Below are positions 17,052-26,110 of a stretch of DNA of 64,000 bases, one piece after another (the first letter of the stretch is position 1; each line of letters starts with the position of its first letter). Made by a program: the position numbers and the translations under genes. The notes under the pieces were generated by a model. It saw nothing but the letters and a program-made list of their open reading frames with translations, was not told where the DNA came from and did not search any database. The DNA is taken from NCBI GenBank assembly GCA_015058625.1, contig SVCA01000001.1:465936-529935 (forward strand), written 5' to 3'. The DNA is from Pseudoselenomonas ruminantium (GTDB lineage Bacteria > Bacillota > Negativicutes > Selenomonadales > Selenomonadaceae).

Positions 17052-18719
17052 ATGAAAACCGATGTGGAAATCGCGCAGAGCGCAGAAATGCAGGACATTC
17101 GCCGTATCGCGGAGAAACTCAACATCTCCGATGATGAACTCGAACTCTATGGCAAGTACAAGGCCAAAATCAGTCTGGACGCCTGGCAGCGGGTCAAAGA
17201 CCAGCCCAACGGCAAGCTGGTGCTAGTGACAGCCATCAATCCGACTCCGGCTGGCGAAGGCAAGACGACCACCAGCGTAGGCCTTGCCGATGCCTTCCAT
17301 AAGCAGGGCAAAAAGGTTGCCGTTGCCCTGCGTGAACCCTCCCTTGGCCCCTGCTTCGGCCTCAAGGGCGGCGCTGCTGGCGGCGGTTATGCACAGGTCG
17401 TACCCATGGAAGACATCAACCTGCACTTTACCGGTGACTTCCATGCCATCACCACGGCCCACAATTTGCTCGCTGCCGTAATCGACAATCATATCCAGCA
17501 GGGCAACGCCCTCGATATCGACGTGCGCCGCGTGGTCTGGAAACGCGTGCTCGACCTCAATGACCGCGCCCTGCGCCATGTGGTTATCGGTATGGGCGGC
17601 AAGGCGCACGGCGTGCCCCGCGAAACCGGCTTTGACATCACCGTGGCCTCCGAAATGATGGCCATTCTGTGCCTGGCATCCGACCTTGAAGATATGAAGA
17701 AGCGCCTCGGCGAAATCGTTGTCGCCTACACCCGCGACGGCCGCGCCGTAAGAGCCAAGGAACTCAATGTCACGGGCGCTCTGACCCTGCTCTTTAAGGA
17801 TGCCATCAAGCCGAATCTCGTACAGACCTTAGAAGGTACGCCCGCCTTTATCCACGGCGGCCCCTTTGCCAATATCGCCCATGGCTGCAACAGCGTCATG
17901 GCCACGAAATTTGCGCTGAAATTTGCCGATTACGTGGTCACCGAAGCCGGTTTTGGTGCTGACCTCGGTGCCGAAAAATTCCTCGATATCAAATGCCGCT
18001 TCGCCGGAATTCATCCCGATGCCGTGGTTATCGTTGCCACTGTCCGCGCTCTCAAAATGCACGGCGGCATGGATAAGAAGGATTTGGGCAAAGTTGACAT
18101 GTCAGCTTTGGAACGCGGTATGCAGAACCTCGAAAAGCATATTGAAAACATCCAAAAGTTCGGTCTGCCTGCCGTAGTAGCTATCAACGCCTTCCCCACC
18201 GACACCAAGGAAGAACTCGATTTCGTTGAAGCCGCCTGCAACAAGCGCGGCGCCGAAGTCGCCCTCTCCGAAGTCTGGGCCAAAGGCGGCGAAGGCGGCC
18301 TGAAGCTCGCGGAAAAAGTCGAAGCGGCCATGAATAAGCCCAACAACTTTCACTTCATCTACGAAACCGACCAGAGCGTGGAAGAAAAAATCACCGCCAT
18401 TGCCAAAGAAATCTACGGCGCAGACGGCATTGCCTTCACCGCGGCAGCACAAAAACAACTCGCTGAAATCAAGGAACTTGGCTTTGACAAAATGCCCGTC
18501 TGCATGGCCAAGACCCAGTATTCCCTGTCCGACGATGCCACGAAGATTGGCCGCCCCACAGGCTTTACCGTCACCGTAAGAGAACTGCGCATCTCCGCTG
18601 GTGCCGGCTTTATCGTAGCGCTTACCGGCAACATCCTCACCATGCCCGGCCTGCCGAAGAAACCGGCTGCCGAAAACATGGATATTGATAACGAAGGAAA
18701 GATTACGGGACTTTTCTAA
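17052..18719 (+). CDS. fhs: Formate-tetrahydrofolate ligase
   Basis: ATP-dependent formation of 10-formyl-THF from formate. 555 aa with P-loop [30 protein letters not shown] and [13 protein letters not shown], all family signatures. GAGGAG is upstream. Formate from pyruvate metabolism can feed purines through this enzyme and FolD. Ends at a strong terminator, the end of the tatA-to-fhs run. Confidence 0.97.
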   Translation: MKTDVEIAQSAEMQDIRRIAEKLNISDDELELYGKYKAKISLDAWQRVKDQPNGKLVLVTAINPTPAGEGKTTTSVGLADAFHKQGKKVAVALREPSLGPCFGLKGGAAGGGYAQVVPMEDINLHFTGDFHAITTAHNLLAAVIDNHIQQGNALDIDVRRVVWKRVLDLNDRALRHVVIGMGGKAHGVPRETGFDITVASEMMAILCLASDLEDMKKRLGEIVVAYTRDGRAVRAKELNVTGALTLLFKDAIKPNLVQTLEGTPAFIHGGPFANIAHGCNSVMATKFALKFADYVVTEAGFGADLGAEKFLDIKCRFAGIHPDAVVIVATVRALKMHGGMDKKDLGKVDMSALERGMQNLEKHIENIQKFGLPAVVAINAFPTDTKEELDFVEAACNKRGAEVALSEVWAKGGEGGLKLAEKVEAAMNKPNNFHFIYETDQSVEEKITAIAKEIYGADGIAFTAAAQKQLAEIKELGFDKMPVCMAKTQYSLSDDATKIGRPTGFTVTVRELRISAGAGFIVALTGNILTMPGLPKKPAAENMDIDNEGKITGLF

Positions 18720-18744
18720 AACGCCTTATACAAGAGCCTAGCTG

Positions 18745-18784
18745 AAAAACGCCTATCGGAAATAAATCCGATAGGCGTTTTTGC
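18745..18784 (+). terminator. Terminator after fhs
   Basis: 15-bp perfect stem AAAACGCCTATCGG / CCGATAGGCGTTTT with an 8-nt loop and T-run; a weaker outer stem AGCTGAAAAA/TTTTTCAGCT encloses it. Confidence 0.9.
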
Positions 18785-18899
18785 AGTTTTTCAGCTTTAG
18801 GCCATCATGAGTACAGGATTCCATAAAATTCCCCCAAGTTATATATTGTACCATTTTTATCTTCGATAACATCAAAATCTGGGCAAAATAGGCCTATTA

Positions 18900-19039
18900 T
18901 GACGTTTGACGTTGCCAGCAAACAACCTTATACTTGATTCATACAGGATAGGCGGCTATACTTGTGAATCTGCTAGAACGTATCTGTGGTCATACATGGA
19001 TGATACTTCGTCATAAATACTACAATGGCCAAACGTCAA
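18900..19039 (+). promoter_or_regulatory. Promoter and flanking dyad sites of the glycerate kinase gene
   Basis: TTGATT (18934-18939), 17 bp, TATACT (18957-18962) gives a promoter with a leader of about 150 nt. It is bracketed by inverted copies TGACGTTTG (18900-18908) and CAAACGTCA (19030-19038). The rest of 18785-19118 shows no ORF or strong structure. Confidence 0.45.
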
Positions 19040-19118
19040 CTTTAAGCTAGGCACCGGATATTTAGAAAGGCTGGCAGTAAGAAAAATACACCTGCATTTT
19101 TTTAGGAGGGATTTCGTT

Positions 19119-20267
19119 TTGAAAATCGTCATTGCAATGGATTCATTCAAAGGCAGCCTGACTTCTATGGAAGCAGGCGCTGCCGTTTCTTCCGGTATTC
19201 TTCGCGTCTATCCAGATGCCAAAATCAAAGTACTTCCCTTGGCCGATGGCGGTGAAGGAACCGTCGAAGCCCTCACGCTCGGCATGGGGGGCGAGCTGCA
19301 GTCCATCAAAGTAACCGGCCCTAGCGATGACCAAAAAATCACCGCTCAGTATGGTATTTTACGGGACAAAAAAACCGCCATCATCGAGATGGCTGCTGCC
19401 GCAGGTCTTACCTTGCTTCCCCTTGAAAAGCGTAATCCACTTTATACTACGACCTATGGCGTTGGTGAAATCCTGCGTGATGCCATACATAAAGGTTGCC
19501 GCCATTTCATCGTCGGCATTGGCGGCAGTGCCACCAACGACGGTGGACTGGGTATGCTGCAAGCATTAGGCTGGCAGATGCTAGATAGCGTAGGTGAAAC
19601 CGTCCCCCATAATGCCTTAGGACTGGAAAAGTTAGCCGTCATTGACGATTCGACTGTGCTGCCGGAACTAAAGGAATGCACGTTCCGTATTGCTTGCGAT
19701 GTGACCAATCCCCTATTGGGGCCGGAAGGATGCAGTGCTGTATTTGGCCCACAAAAAGGAGCTCCGCCAGATAAGATTTCCATCATGGATGAATGGCTGC
19801 AACACTATGCGGAACTGGCAAAAGCAAAGTACCCGCAGGCTAATCCTCAAACTCCCGGAGCCGGAGCTGCTGGTGGATTAGGATTTGCCTTCCTGACCTT
19901 TACCAGGGCTAACCTGGAATCCGGCATCAACATCGTCATGAAGGAGACCAGACTGGAGGAACAAATTGCCGCTGCCGACTTGGTGATTACCGGCGAAGGA
20001 CGGCTTGACGGACAGACCGTAATGGGCAAAGCCCCCATCGGCATAGCCCGCATCGCCAAGAAATACGAAAAACCCGTTATCGCTTTTTCTGGCTGCGTAA
20101 CGCCAGATGCCAGGCTGTGCAACACGCACGGCATAGATGCCTACTTCCCCATTCTGCGACAAGTAACCACACTCTCACAGGCACTTGACCCCAAGAACGC
20201 TCAGCAAAATATGACGGATACCGTGGAGCAGGTTTTCCAGCTTATCAAAATTGCCCCGAATGCATAA
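19119..20267 (+). CDS. Glycerate kinase (GarK/GlxK family)
   Basis: Phosphorylates D-glycerate, normally to 2-phosphoglycerate in this family. 382 aa beginning KIVIAMDSFKGSLTSMEAG, with GIGGSATNDGGLGMLQALG and GAGAAGGLGFA, the family hallmarks. TTG start with AGGAGGG 8 bp upstream. Monocistronic between its own promoter and terminator; no regulator or transporter gene adjoins. Possible dyad control is noted for its promoter. Confidence 0.95.
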   Translation: MKIVIAMDSFKGSLTSMEAGAAVSSGILRVYPDAKIKVLPLADGGEGTVEALTLGMGGELQSIKVTGPSDDQKITAQYGILRDKKTAIIEMAAAAGLTLLPLEKRNPLYTTTYGVGEILRDAIHKGCRHFIVGIGGSATNDGGLGMLQALGWQMLDSVGETVPHNALGLEKLAVIDDSTVLPELKECTFRIACDVTNPLLGPEGCSAVFGPQKGAPPDKISIMDEWLQHYAELAKAKYPQANPQTPGAGAAGGLGFAFLTFTRANLESGINIVMKETRLEEQIAAADLVITGEGRLDGQTVMGKAPIGIARIAKKYEKPVIAFSGCVTPDARLCNTHGIDAYFPILRQVTTLSQALDPKNAQQNMTDTVEQVFQLIKIAPNA

Positions 20268-20286
20268 CGAATCATACGAAGCACAA

Positions 20287-20328
20287 AAGCCGCTGTCGGG
20301 TAAATCCCTGAACAGCGGCTTGTTTTTT
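20287..20328 (+). terminator. Terminator after glycerate kinase
   Basis: 10-bp stem AAGCCGCTGT/ACAGCGGCTT with a 15-nt loop, then GTTTTTT. Confidence 0.85.
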
Positions 20329-20347
20329 GCCCACTAAACTATGCGTG

Positions 20348-21184
20348 TTAATAAAGTTTTTTCAACACATCATCATCCATTTTGAAGGTATGCTCTGCTG
20401 CAGGAAAAGCACCCGACTGTACTTCATGGATATAGGAAGCAAAGGCCTCTTTCATCTGCTTCCCTAGTTCAGCAAAGTGCTTAGCAAATTTGGGCGTGTA
20501 ATCGGAAAACAGCCCCAGCATATCCTGATACACCAGAATCTGCCCATCACAACCTGCGCCTGCCCCGATACCGATAGTGGGAATCGAAAGCTTTTGGGTA
20601 ATCAGGCTGGCAAGCGGCGCCGGTATACACTCCAAAGTCAAGGCAAAGGCGCCAGCCTCCTCAATGGCCAGGGCATCTTCAATCAGCTTGCGGGCAGCTT
20701 CTTCACTTTTACCTTGGATGCGGTTTCCGCCCAAGGCATTGACCGATTGCGGGGTAAGGCCAAGATGAGCCACCACCGGAATGCCCGCACTGGTTATCGC
20801 CTTTATCTGCGGACAGACAGCAGCGCCACCTTCGAGCTTTACGGCATTTGCCCGGCCCTCTTTCATCAAGCGGCCTGCATTTTCCACAGCTTGTTCCACT
20901 GATACCTGATAGGACATAAAGGGCATATCAATAACGACCATCGTATTATGGCAGGCTCTGGCTACGGAACGCCCGTAGGTAATCATATCTTCCATGGTCA
21001 CCGAAAGCGTATCCGGCAGCCCCAGCATCACATTACCCAAAGAGTCCCCGACCAAAATTGCATTAATCCCTGCTTCTTCCTGTATTTTGGCCGTAGAATA
21101 ATCATAGCAGGTGAGCATGGAGATTTTTTCTCCGTTGGCTTTCATCTTGGCAAAAGTTGCTACTGTGTTTTTCAAAACATTCAT
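20348..21184 (-). CDS. panB: 3-methyl-2-oxobutanoate hydroxymethyltransferase PanB
   Basis: Makes ketopantoate from 2-oxoisovalerate using methylene-THF, first committed step of pantothenate synthesis. 278 aa; [35 protein letters not shown] (metal ligand Asp) and VKLEGGAAV are characteristic. Its ATG overlaps the stop of the upstream DUF2520 gene (ATGA), indicating a two-gene operon. panC and panD are not in the window. Confidence 0.96.
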   Translation of the reverse strand: MNVLKNTVATFAKMKANGEKISMLTCYDYSTAKIQEEAGINAILVGDSLGNVMLGLPDTLSVTMEDMITYGRSVARACHNTMVVIDMPFMSYQVSVEQAVENAGRLMKEGRANAVKLEGGAAVCPQIKAITSAGIPVVAHLGLTPQSVNALGGNRIQGKSEEAARKLIEDALAIEEAGAFALTLECIPAPLASLITQKLSIPTIGIGAGAGCDGQILVYQDMLGLFSDYTPKFAKHFAELGKQMKEAFASYIHEVQSGAFPAAEHTFKMDDDVLKKLY

Positions 21185-22041
21185 CCTTTCCTACTCATAG
21201 CCTCTAAATATTCGGTGATGGCGGTGTAATCCCGCATAGGATGCTTGTCCTGAGCTACTTTTGTCAATTCTTTGGCCAGAAGGCAATATAACTGCCTCTG
21301 CTCTGCCGAAAGACAGTCCAGATGTTTCTTCACGGTCTCCAAATCTCCGCGCTCCACAGGCCCTGTAAGCGCCTGCTGCAGGCCGTCCTCTGCTATGTGT
21401 TGGGCATTTCCCCAAAACAAAGGCTTCAAAGCCAGCTCCGCATCATTTGCCGAGAATCCGCACTCCTCCAACAGACTGCGGCTCAAGCTTACCAGAGCAA
21501 GTACATAATTGCTGGCCAAGGCCGCCGCACAGTGATATTTTATCTTGGCAGCAGGAGAAATGACGTTTATCTTCAGGCCGGAACTCATCAGCCAATTTTT
21601 CATCCAGTCAAGTCTATCTGCTGTTCCTTCCAAGGCAAAAAAAACATCCGCCAATTCACCATAAGCATGATACTTATCACTTATGGCAAATAGCGGATGA
21701 ACGGAAAAGCCTGCGGCTCCTAATTCTTGAATTTGCGGAAACGCTTTATGGGCAGTGAGTGCGCCACTGCAATGACAAAAAATCTTATTTTGAATGCCCG
21801 TATAACAAAGTTCTTCGTAAACAGAGCAGATACTCATGTCAGGAACAGTGAGAAAAAGCACATCACTTACGTCTAACAAGTCAAAAGTGCTTCTAAAAAC
21901 TTTTGTTCCGGTAAAATTTGCTGCGTCCTGTGCAGACTGAATGTTGCGGCTGCAATAGCCTGTAACTTCAATTCCATGCATGCAGAAATACTTTCCCAGA
22001 GTAAAGCCGACTTTGCCGGCTCCAATAAAACCAACCTTCAT
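21181..22041 (-). CDS. Rossmann-fold DUF2520 protein, candidate ketopantoate reductase-like enzyme
   Basis: 286 aa. N-terminal NAD(P)-binding motif [16 protein letters not shown] (residues 4-19), then a Rossmann domain to about 130 with [12 protein letters not shown] and SVHPLFAI, and a helical DUF2520 C-terminal domain containing [11 protein letters not shown]. The family is annotated as oxidoreductase-like without a proven substrate. Coupling to panB suggests reduction of ketopantoate, but that is inference; no classical panE is visible here. Upstream promoter at 22146-22174. Confidence 0.8.
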   Translation of the reverse strand: MKVGFIGAGKVGFTLGKYFCMHGIEVTGYCSRNIQSAQDAANFTGTKVFRSTFDLLDVSDVLFLTVPDMSICSVYEELCYTGIQNKIFCHCSGALTAHKAFPQIQELGAAGFSVHPLFAISDKYHAYGELADVFFALEGTADRLDWMKNWLMSSGLKINVISPAAKIKYHCAAALASNYVLALVSLSRSLLEECGFSANDAELALKPLFWGNAQHIAEDGLQQALTGPVERGDLETVKKHLDCLSAEQRQLYCLLAKELTKVAQDKHPMRDYTAITEYLEAMSRKG

Positions 22042-22145
22042 GGCATCACCTCATTTAAAAATGATGTCGCTGCTCATCGGTTCCTAAAGGTCATTCAAAA
22101 CCTATACAGTACAGTTTCCTTGCGGAATACCGTCCATCAAATCCT

Positions 22146-22174
22146 ATTCTAGCATATCCGGAAAGGACAAGCAA
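22146..22174 (-). promoter_or_regulatory. Promoter of the DUF2520-panB operon
   Basis: Minus strand TTGCTT, 17 bp, TAGAAT; leader of about 100 nt. Confidence 0.6.
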
Positions 22175-22181
22175 CTTAGCA

Positions 22182-22232
22182 CATGCGGAAAAGCCATGAC
22201 CGTGTTATATCGATCATGGCTTTTCGCGCATG
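22182..22232 (-). terminator. Hairpin after the fumarate reductase operon
   Basis: 11-bp perfect stem AAAAGCCATGA/TCATGGCTTTT (22189-22199/22214-22224) with outer CATGCG/CGCATG arms. Lies 16 bp past the mfrE stop. Confidence 0.7.
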
Positions 22233-22247
22233 GTTATTGATTCAGAT

Positions 22248-23120
22248 TCAACCGATTTTGAGTTTTGCCTGAGCCGATACGTGGCGGTCAAAGCCCATAT
22301 CTTCCTTGCTCATGCCGAGGGCAAAACCCACGAGCTGCTGCAAGTGCAGGATGGGAACCTCAGCCTGGGAATGAACGGCTTCGCGTCCTTCCGGCTCGTA
22401 CATGTCAAGCTGCATCTGGCAGAGCGGGCACGGCGTGGCAATGGCCATAGCACCGGCACGGCCTGCACTGTCTACAATCTGACCGGTAACGGTCAGTACA
22501 TCATGTTCAGCCGCCAGCTGGGCATGGAAGCCGCAGCATTTACGGCTGGCATCAAACCATACGGGTTCTGCACCGAGTTTGCGGATCAGGCGCTCCATAT
22601 ATTCGGGATGCTTGCCGTCGCCATGATTCATAATTTCCTGCGGGCGCAGGATATGGCAGCCATAGTAAGCGGCAATCTTGACGCCATGCAAAGGATTAAC
22701 CACTTTGCCATCCAGAAGTTCCGGATGTTCGTCCAGAATCCAGAGGAAATGCGTCACCTTACTCGTGCCCTTGTACTCATAGGGATGGCCGGATTCTTTG
22801 AGCACCTTGTTGACCTTTTCCTTGAGCTTGGCATCTTTGTCGAGGCGGGCTTTAGCCGTGCGCAGCTGCAAAGTACAGGTGTTGCAGACCGTCATGATGT
22901 CGAGGCCCATATTCTCGGCAATGGAGATATTGCGGGCGTTGACTACGAGCGCGGCAAAGTCATTGACGCCCTGCGCATGGGAGGCGCCGCAGCAGGTCCA
23001 GTTGGGGATTTCTTCGATTTCAATGCCTAATTTATCGCAGACTTTGTTCAGCGAAGTATAGGCTTCAGCTGCTGCACCTTCCAGTACGCAGCCCGGAAAT
23101 AATGCGTATTTCATAATCAT
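22248..23120 (-). CDS. mfrE: Fumarate reductase subunit E (CCG-domain, MfrE/SdhE)
   Basis: Third subunit of an SdhABE-type complex, related to HdrB of heterodisulfide reductase. Two cysteine-rich CCG domains: first with WTCCGASHAQG and CNTCTLQ, second with RKCCGFHAQ and CPLCQMQ, expected to bind unusual [4Fe-4S] clusters. No membrane helices, so the complex attaches to the membrane as in MfrABE rather than through cytochrome b. ATG overlaps the mfrB stop (ATGA). 290 aa. The name is by analogy with Wolinella MfrE. Confidence 0.85.
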   Translation of the reverse strand: MIMKYALFPGCVLEGAAAEAYTSLNKVCDKLGIEIEEIPNWTCCGASHAQGVNDFAALVVNARNISIAENMGLDIMTVCNTCTLQLRTAKARLDKDAKLKEKVNKVLKESGHPYEYKGTSKVTHFLWILDEHPELLDGKVVNPLHGVKIAAYYGCHILRPQEIMNHGDGKHPEYMERLIRKLGAEPVWFDASRKCCGFHAQLAAEHDVLTVTGQIVDSAGRAGAMAIATPCPLCQMQLDMYEPEGREAVHSQAEVPILHLQQLVGFALGMSKEDMGFDRHVSAQAKLKIG

Positions 23121-24073
23121 TCAGCCTCCTTCGCTGCCGCTTCGGCATTTTTCACAATCTTGCGGATGGTTTCGATTTCCGGATTCACCTTATGCGTATC
23201 CAGCGGATTCATCTTGCCTACCCGCATGAGGCGCAGGGCCATCGGGGCACGCAGACCGGCCATCAGGAAGCCTTCGGACTTGATGTTGAGCTTGGATTCG
23301 TCCAGTGTGCCGGATTCGCTGATATCGTCATAGATGGCTTTCGCATGGCGGGCGCCAACGTTATCATCAAGCCCCTTCTTAAAGGTTGCTTCCTTGAGTT
23401 TTTCGATAGCGCCTGCCGGGTCAAGTCCTTTCGGACATTTGGCCGTGCATTCCTGACAGTTGAAGCAGCGCCAGAGTCCGGCATCCACAACAGCCTTGAG
23501 GTGTTCTTCGGGGCTCTTGTCGCGGCTGTCGGCCACGAGTTTTTCGGCCTTGACGAATACGAAGGGATCAAGGAAGTCCTCCTGATTCAGTGTATTCTTG
23601 TTGCATTCGGATACGCAGGAACCGCAGAGAATGCAGCCGGCGTATTTTTTGTACTTGTTGAAATCCTCCGGTGACTGTTTGCAGCCGGTTTCCTTGGAGA
23701 ATTCATCCTTGGGCTGCACCACGGGTTTAATCTTCTTGATGCGGGCGTATTTCGGGTCCCAGTCCACGACGAGGTCACGGATGACCTTGAAGTTGCCCAG
23801 CGGTTCAATGGTCAGCAGGTTGGTATCATAACGCTTCACCAGATTTTCCACGAGCATTTCACAGGCCAGTTCGGCATTGCCGTTGACGCGGACAGCGCAG
23901 GCACCGCAGATGCTCGAACGGCAGGAGCAGGTAAAAGAGAGCGTCGGGTCCTGCTTTTCCTTGATTTCAATGAGGGCTTCGAGAACCGTCATGCCGACTT
24001 TCAGGGCTACGGTATAATCCTGTACCCATTTTTTGCCTTCGACGAAGCGATGGATTCTCAGTTTCACATCCAT
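23117..24073 (-). CDS. mfrB: Fumarate reductase iron-sulfur subunit (MfrB/SdhB)
   Basis: Electron-transfer subunit. N-terminal [2Fe-2S] ferredoxin domain with CSCRSSICGACAVRVNG, then two clusters' ligands CILCGSCVSEC and CFNCQECTAKCPKG. 318 aa, longer than usual for classical FrdB because of a C-terminal extension. Start at 24073, five bases after the mfrA stop, with AAGGAAG spanning that stop; a TTG two codons earlier is less likely. Confidence 0.92.
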   Translation of the reverse strand: MDVKLRIHRFVEGKKWVQDYTVALKVGMTVLEALIEIKEKQDPTLSFTCSCRSSICGACAVRVNGNAELACEMLVENLVKRYDTNLLTIEPLGNFKVIRDLVVDWDPKYARIKKIKPVVQPKDEFSKETGCKQSPEDFNKYKKYAGCILCGSCVSECNKNTLNQEDFLDPFVFVKAEKLVADSRDKSPEEHLKAVVDAGLWRCFNCQECTAKCPKGLDPAGAIEKLKEATFKKGLDDNVGARHAKAIYDDISESGTLDESKLNIKSEGFLMAGLRAPMALRLMRVGKMNPLDTHKVNPEIETIRKIVKNAEAAAKEAE

Positions 24074-24075
24074 AA

Positions 24076-25923
24076 TCAATACTTCCTTTCTTTCGGCTGG
24101 TATTTCGTGATTACGACATCTTTATACTCGGCACGGTATTTGCCGGTTTCCTTGTCCTTGAAAATCAGGGTGTGCTTCAAAAAGTTCACGTCATCACGTT
24201 TCGGGAAGTCCCGGCGGGAATGGCCGCCACGGCTTTCCTTGCGGGCCAGTGCGCCCTGCACAATCGCATGGGAAATCTGCAGGAGGTTGCCCAGCTCTAC
24301 ATACTGCTCGAAAGCGGTGTTATAGACATGAGAATTATCGCCAACATAGCAATGTTCATATTCTTTATCCAGGGCATCGAGTTCGGCGCTGGCCTGGGTA
24401 AGCTGTGCTTCGTCGCGGAATACACCGGCCTTGTACCACATGGTATTAATCATGGCATCGCGGATTTCCGGCACGCTCTTGTTGCCTTCCCGACCGCGGG
24501 TGGTTGCCTTGTCAAAAGTCTCTTTCCACTTGTCGCAGGCTTTCGCCAAAGAATCCTGACTGCCTACATAGGAGTTGGCTTTGGCAAATTCAGCGGCACC
24601 GTCACCGGCGGTATGCCCAAATACCAGCACTTCCGACAGGGAGTTGGCACCTAAGCGGTTAGCACCATGTACGGATACGCAGCTGCATTCACCGGCTACA
24701 TAAACGCCCTTTACGCGGCTTTCGCCTGTATGGAAGTCAGCCATTTCAAGGCCGCCCATGGAGTAATGGCAGGTCGGTGCAATGGGTACAGGTTCCTTGG
24801 TGATATCGACACCGGCAAAGCGGCGGGACAGGTCATATACCTGACCGAGGCGCTCATGGATGCGTTCAGCCGGAATCTTGGTGAAATCCATATAGACGCC
24901 GGCATGGATGCCTTCACCGACGCCACGGCCCTGTTCGATTTCCGTGGCAATGGCGCGGGCTACAATATCGCGCGTTGCCAGTTCCATGCGTTCCGGCGCG
25001 TATTTGCTCATAAAACGCTCGCCGTTCTTGTTGATGAGCAGCGCACCTTCGGCACGGCTGGACTCGGAGAGCAGTACGCCGTTAGCCGACAGGCCCGTGG
25101 GATGGAACTGCACCATTTCGGGGTCTTTGAAGGGAATGCCCACGTTCATGCCGGCGACAATGCCGTCACCTGTGGAGCTGTAGGGATTGGACGTACGCAC
25201 CCAGTACACGCGCCCATAGCCGCCGGTAGCGATGATAATGGATTTGGCCGGTACACCAAGCAGATTGCCCGTGCGCATATCCATGGCGATTACGCCGTTG
25301 AGTTTGTCGCCGTCCATGCTGATTTCGAGCATCTGGCATTCGGAGATAAAGTCGATGTTGTTATCGAGGCACTGTTCGAAAAGGGTATGCACCATGGCAT
25401 GGCCTGCGCGGTCTTCAAAGTAGGAAGCACGCGGATGGCTGTGACCACCCATCTTGCGCTGATGGAAGGCACCATCTTTCTGACGGTTATAGGGATAGCC
25501 CATATAATCCATTTCGTAGATGTTTTGTCCGGCGCGTTCCGCGAAGTATTCCACAGCATCCTGGTCGCAGAGATAGTCGCCGCCCTTGATGGTGTCAAAG
25601 ACATGGGATTCAACGGTGTCCGTGGGGTCGCTCACGCCCGTAACACCATTCATGCCGCCCTGTGCCATCGTGGAAGCAGAACGGGTCGGAACCAGCTTCG
25701 TCATCACGGCTACCTTGAGTTCCTTGCGCTCAGCTGCTGCCAGAGCCGCCCGCATGCCGGCACCACCGCTGCCGATTACCAAAACATCATAGGTCACATC
25801 ACCCGTTTTTACCTTTTCCGGAATATTCTTTCCATCCCAGGCAAAATACGTGCCTGCTGCCAGCACAACACCGGCCGCAGCCGCCCCTTTGATAAATGTG
25901 CGGCGCGAAATTTCCGTTGCCAT
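24076..25923 (-). CDS. mfrA: Fumarate reductase flavoprotein with Tat signal (MfrA/SdhA type)
   Basis: Catalytic FAD subunit for fumarate/succinate. A perfect twin-arginine signal SRRTFIK (residues 6-12) followed by a hydrophobic alanine-rich h-region marks it for Tat export, unlike cytoplasmic FrdA. FAD domain starts VLVIGSGGAGMRAALAA; PTRSASTMAQGG, SHPRASYFEDRAGHAM, QFHPTGL and HGANRLGANSL are the usual FAD-linking and active-site regions. Start at 25923 (GGAGGG upstream) rather than the longer frame at 25980. Exported A subunits with a CCG E subunit are the mark of methylmenaquinol:fumarate reductases. 615 aa. Confidence 0.92.
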   Translation of the reverse strand: MATEISRRTFIKGAAAAGVVLAAGTYFAWDGKNIPEKVKTGDVTYDVLVIGSGGAGMRAALAAAERKELKVAVMTKLVPTRSASTMAQGGMNGVTGVSDPTDTVESHVFDTIKGGDYLCDQDAVEYFAERAGQNIYEMDYMGYPYNRQKDGAFHQRKMGGHSHPRASYFEDRAGHAMVHTLFEQCLDNNIDFISECQMLEISMDGDKLNGVIAMDMRTGNLLGVPAKSIIIATGGYGRVYWVRTSNPYSSTGDGIVAGMNVGIPFKDPEMVQFHPTGLSANGVLLSESSRAEGALLINKNGERFMSKYAPERMELATRDIVARAIATEIEQGRGVGEGIHAGVYMDFTKIPAERIHERLGQVYDLSRRFAGVDITKEPVPIAPTCHYSMGGLEMADFHTGESRVKGVYVAGECSCVSVHGANRLGANSLSEVLVFGHTAGDGAAEFAKANSYVGSQDSLAKACDKWKETFDKATTRGREGNKSVPEIRDAMINTMWYKAGVFRDEAQLTQASAELDALDKEYEHCYVGDNSHVYNTAFEQYVELGNLLQISHAIVQGALARKESRGGHSRRDFPKRDDVNFLKHTLIFKDKETGKYRAEYKDVVITKYQPKERKY

Positions 25924-26001
25924 ATTGCTTTTCCCTCCTAATAATACACTAGGCTTCTCAATCATCCCATTATGAGACATTAACTAAGGCTATTATATAT
26001 A

Positions 26002-26045
26002 AATAGCAGCTATAAGGAAAATACATACTCCTTATAGCTGCTATT
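26002..26045 (-). terminator. Hairpin between chemoreceptor gene and fumarate reductase operon
   Basis: 17-bp perfect stem (26002-26018/26029-26045), 10-nt loop, followed on the minus strand by TTATATATAAT. Separates the upstream receptor from mfrA. Confidence 0.7.
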
Positions 26046-26059
26046 AAAAAATACAATAC

Positions 26060-26110
26060 ACCTCATCCGTCAGCCTTCGGCTGCCACCTTCCCCTCAAGG
26101 GGAAGGCTTA
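26060..26110. repeat. Second copy of the ACCTCATCCG repeat
   Basis: CCTCATCCG, then stems CAGCC/GGCTG and CCTTCCCCT/AGGGGAAGG. Its outer end supplies the TAA stop of the chemoreceptor gene (26108-26110). Confidence 0.7.

Noticed and set aside
24667..25941. 424-codon plus-strand frame opposite the fumarate reductase flavoprotein
   Set aside because: Mirror frame of a well-identified gene; composition (many His, Ala) is typical of antisense reading.
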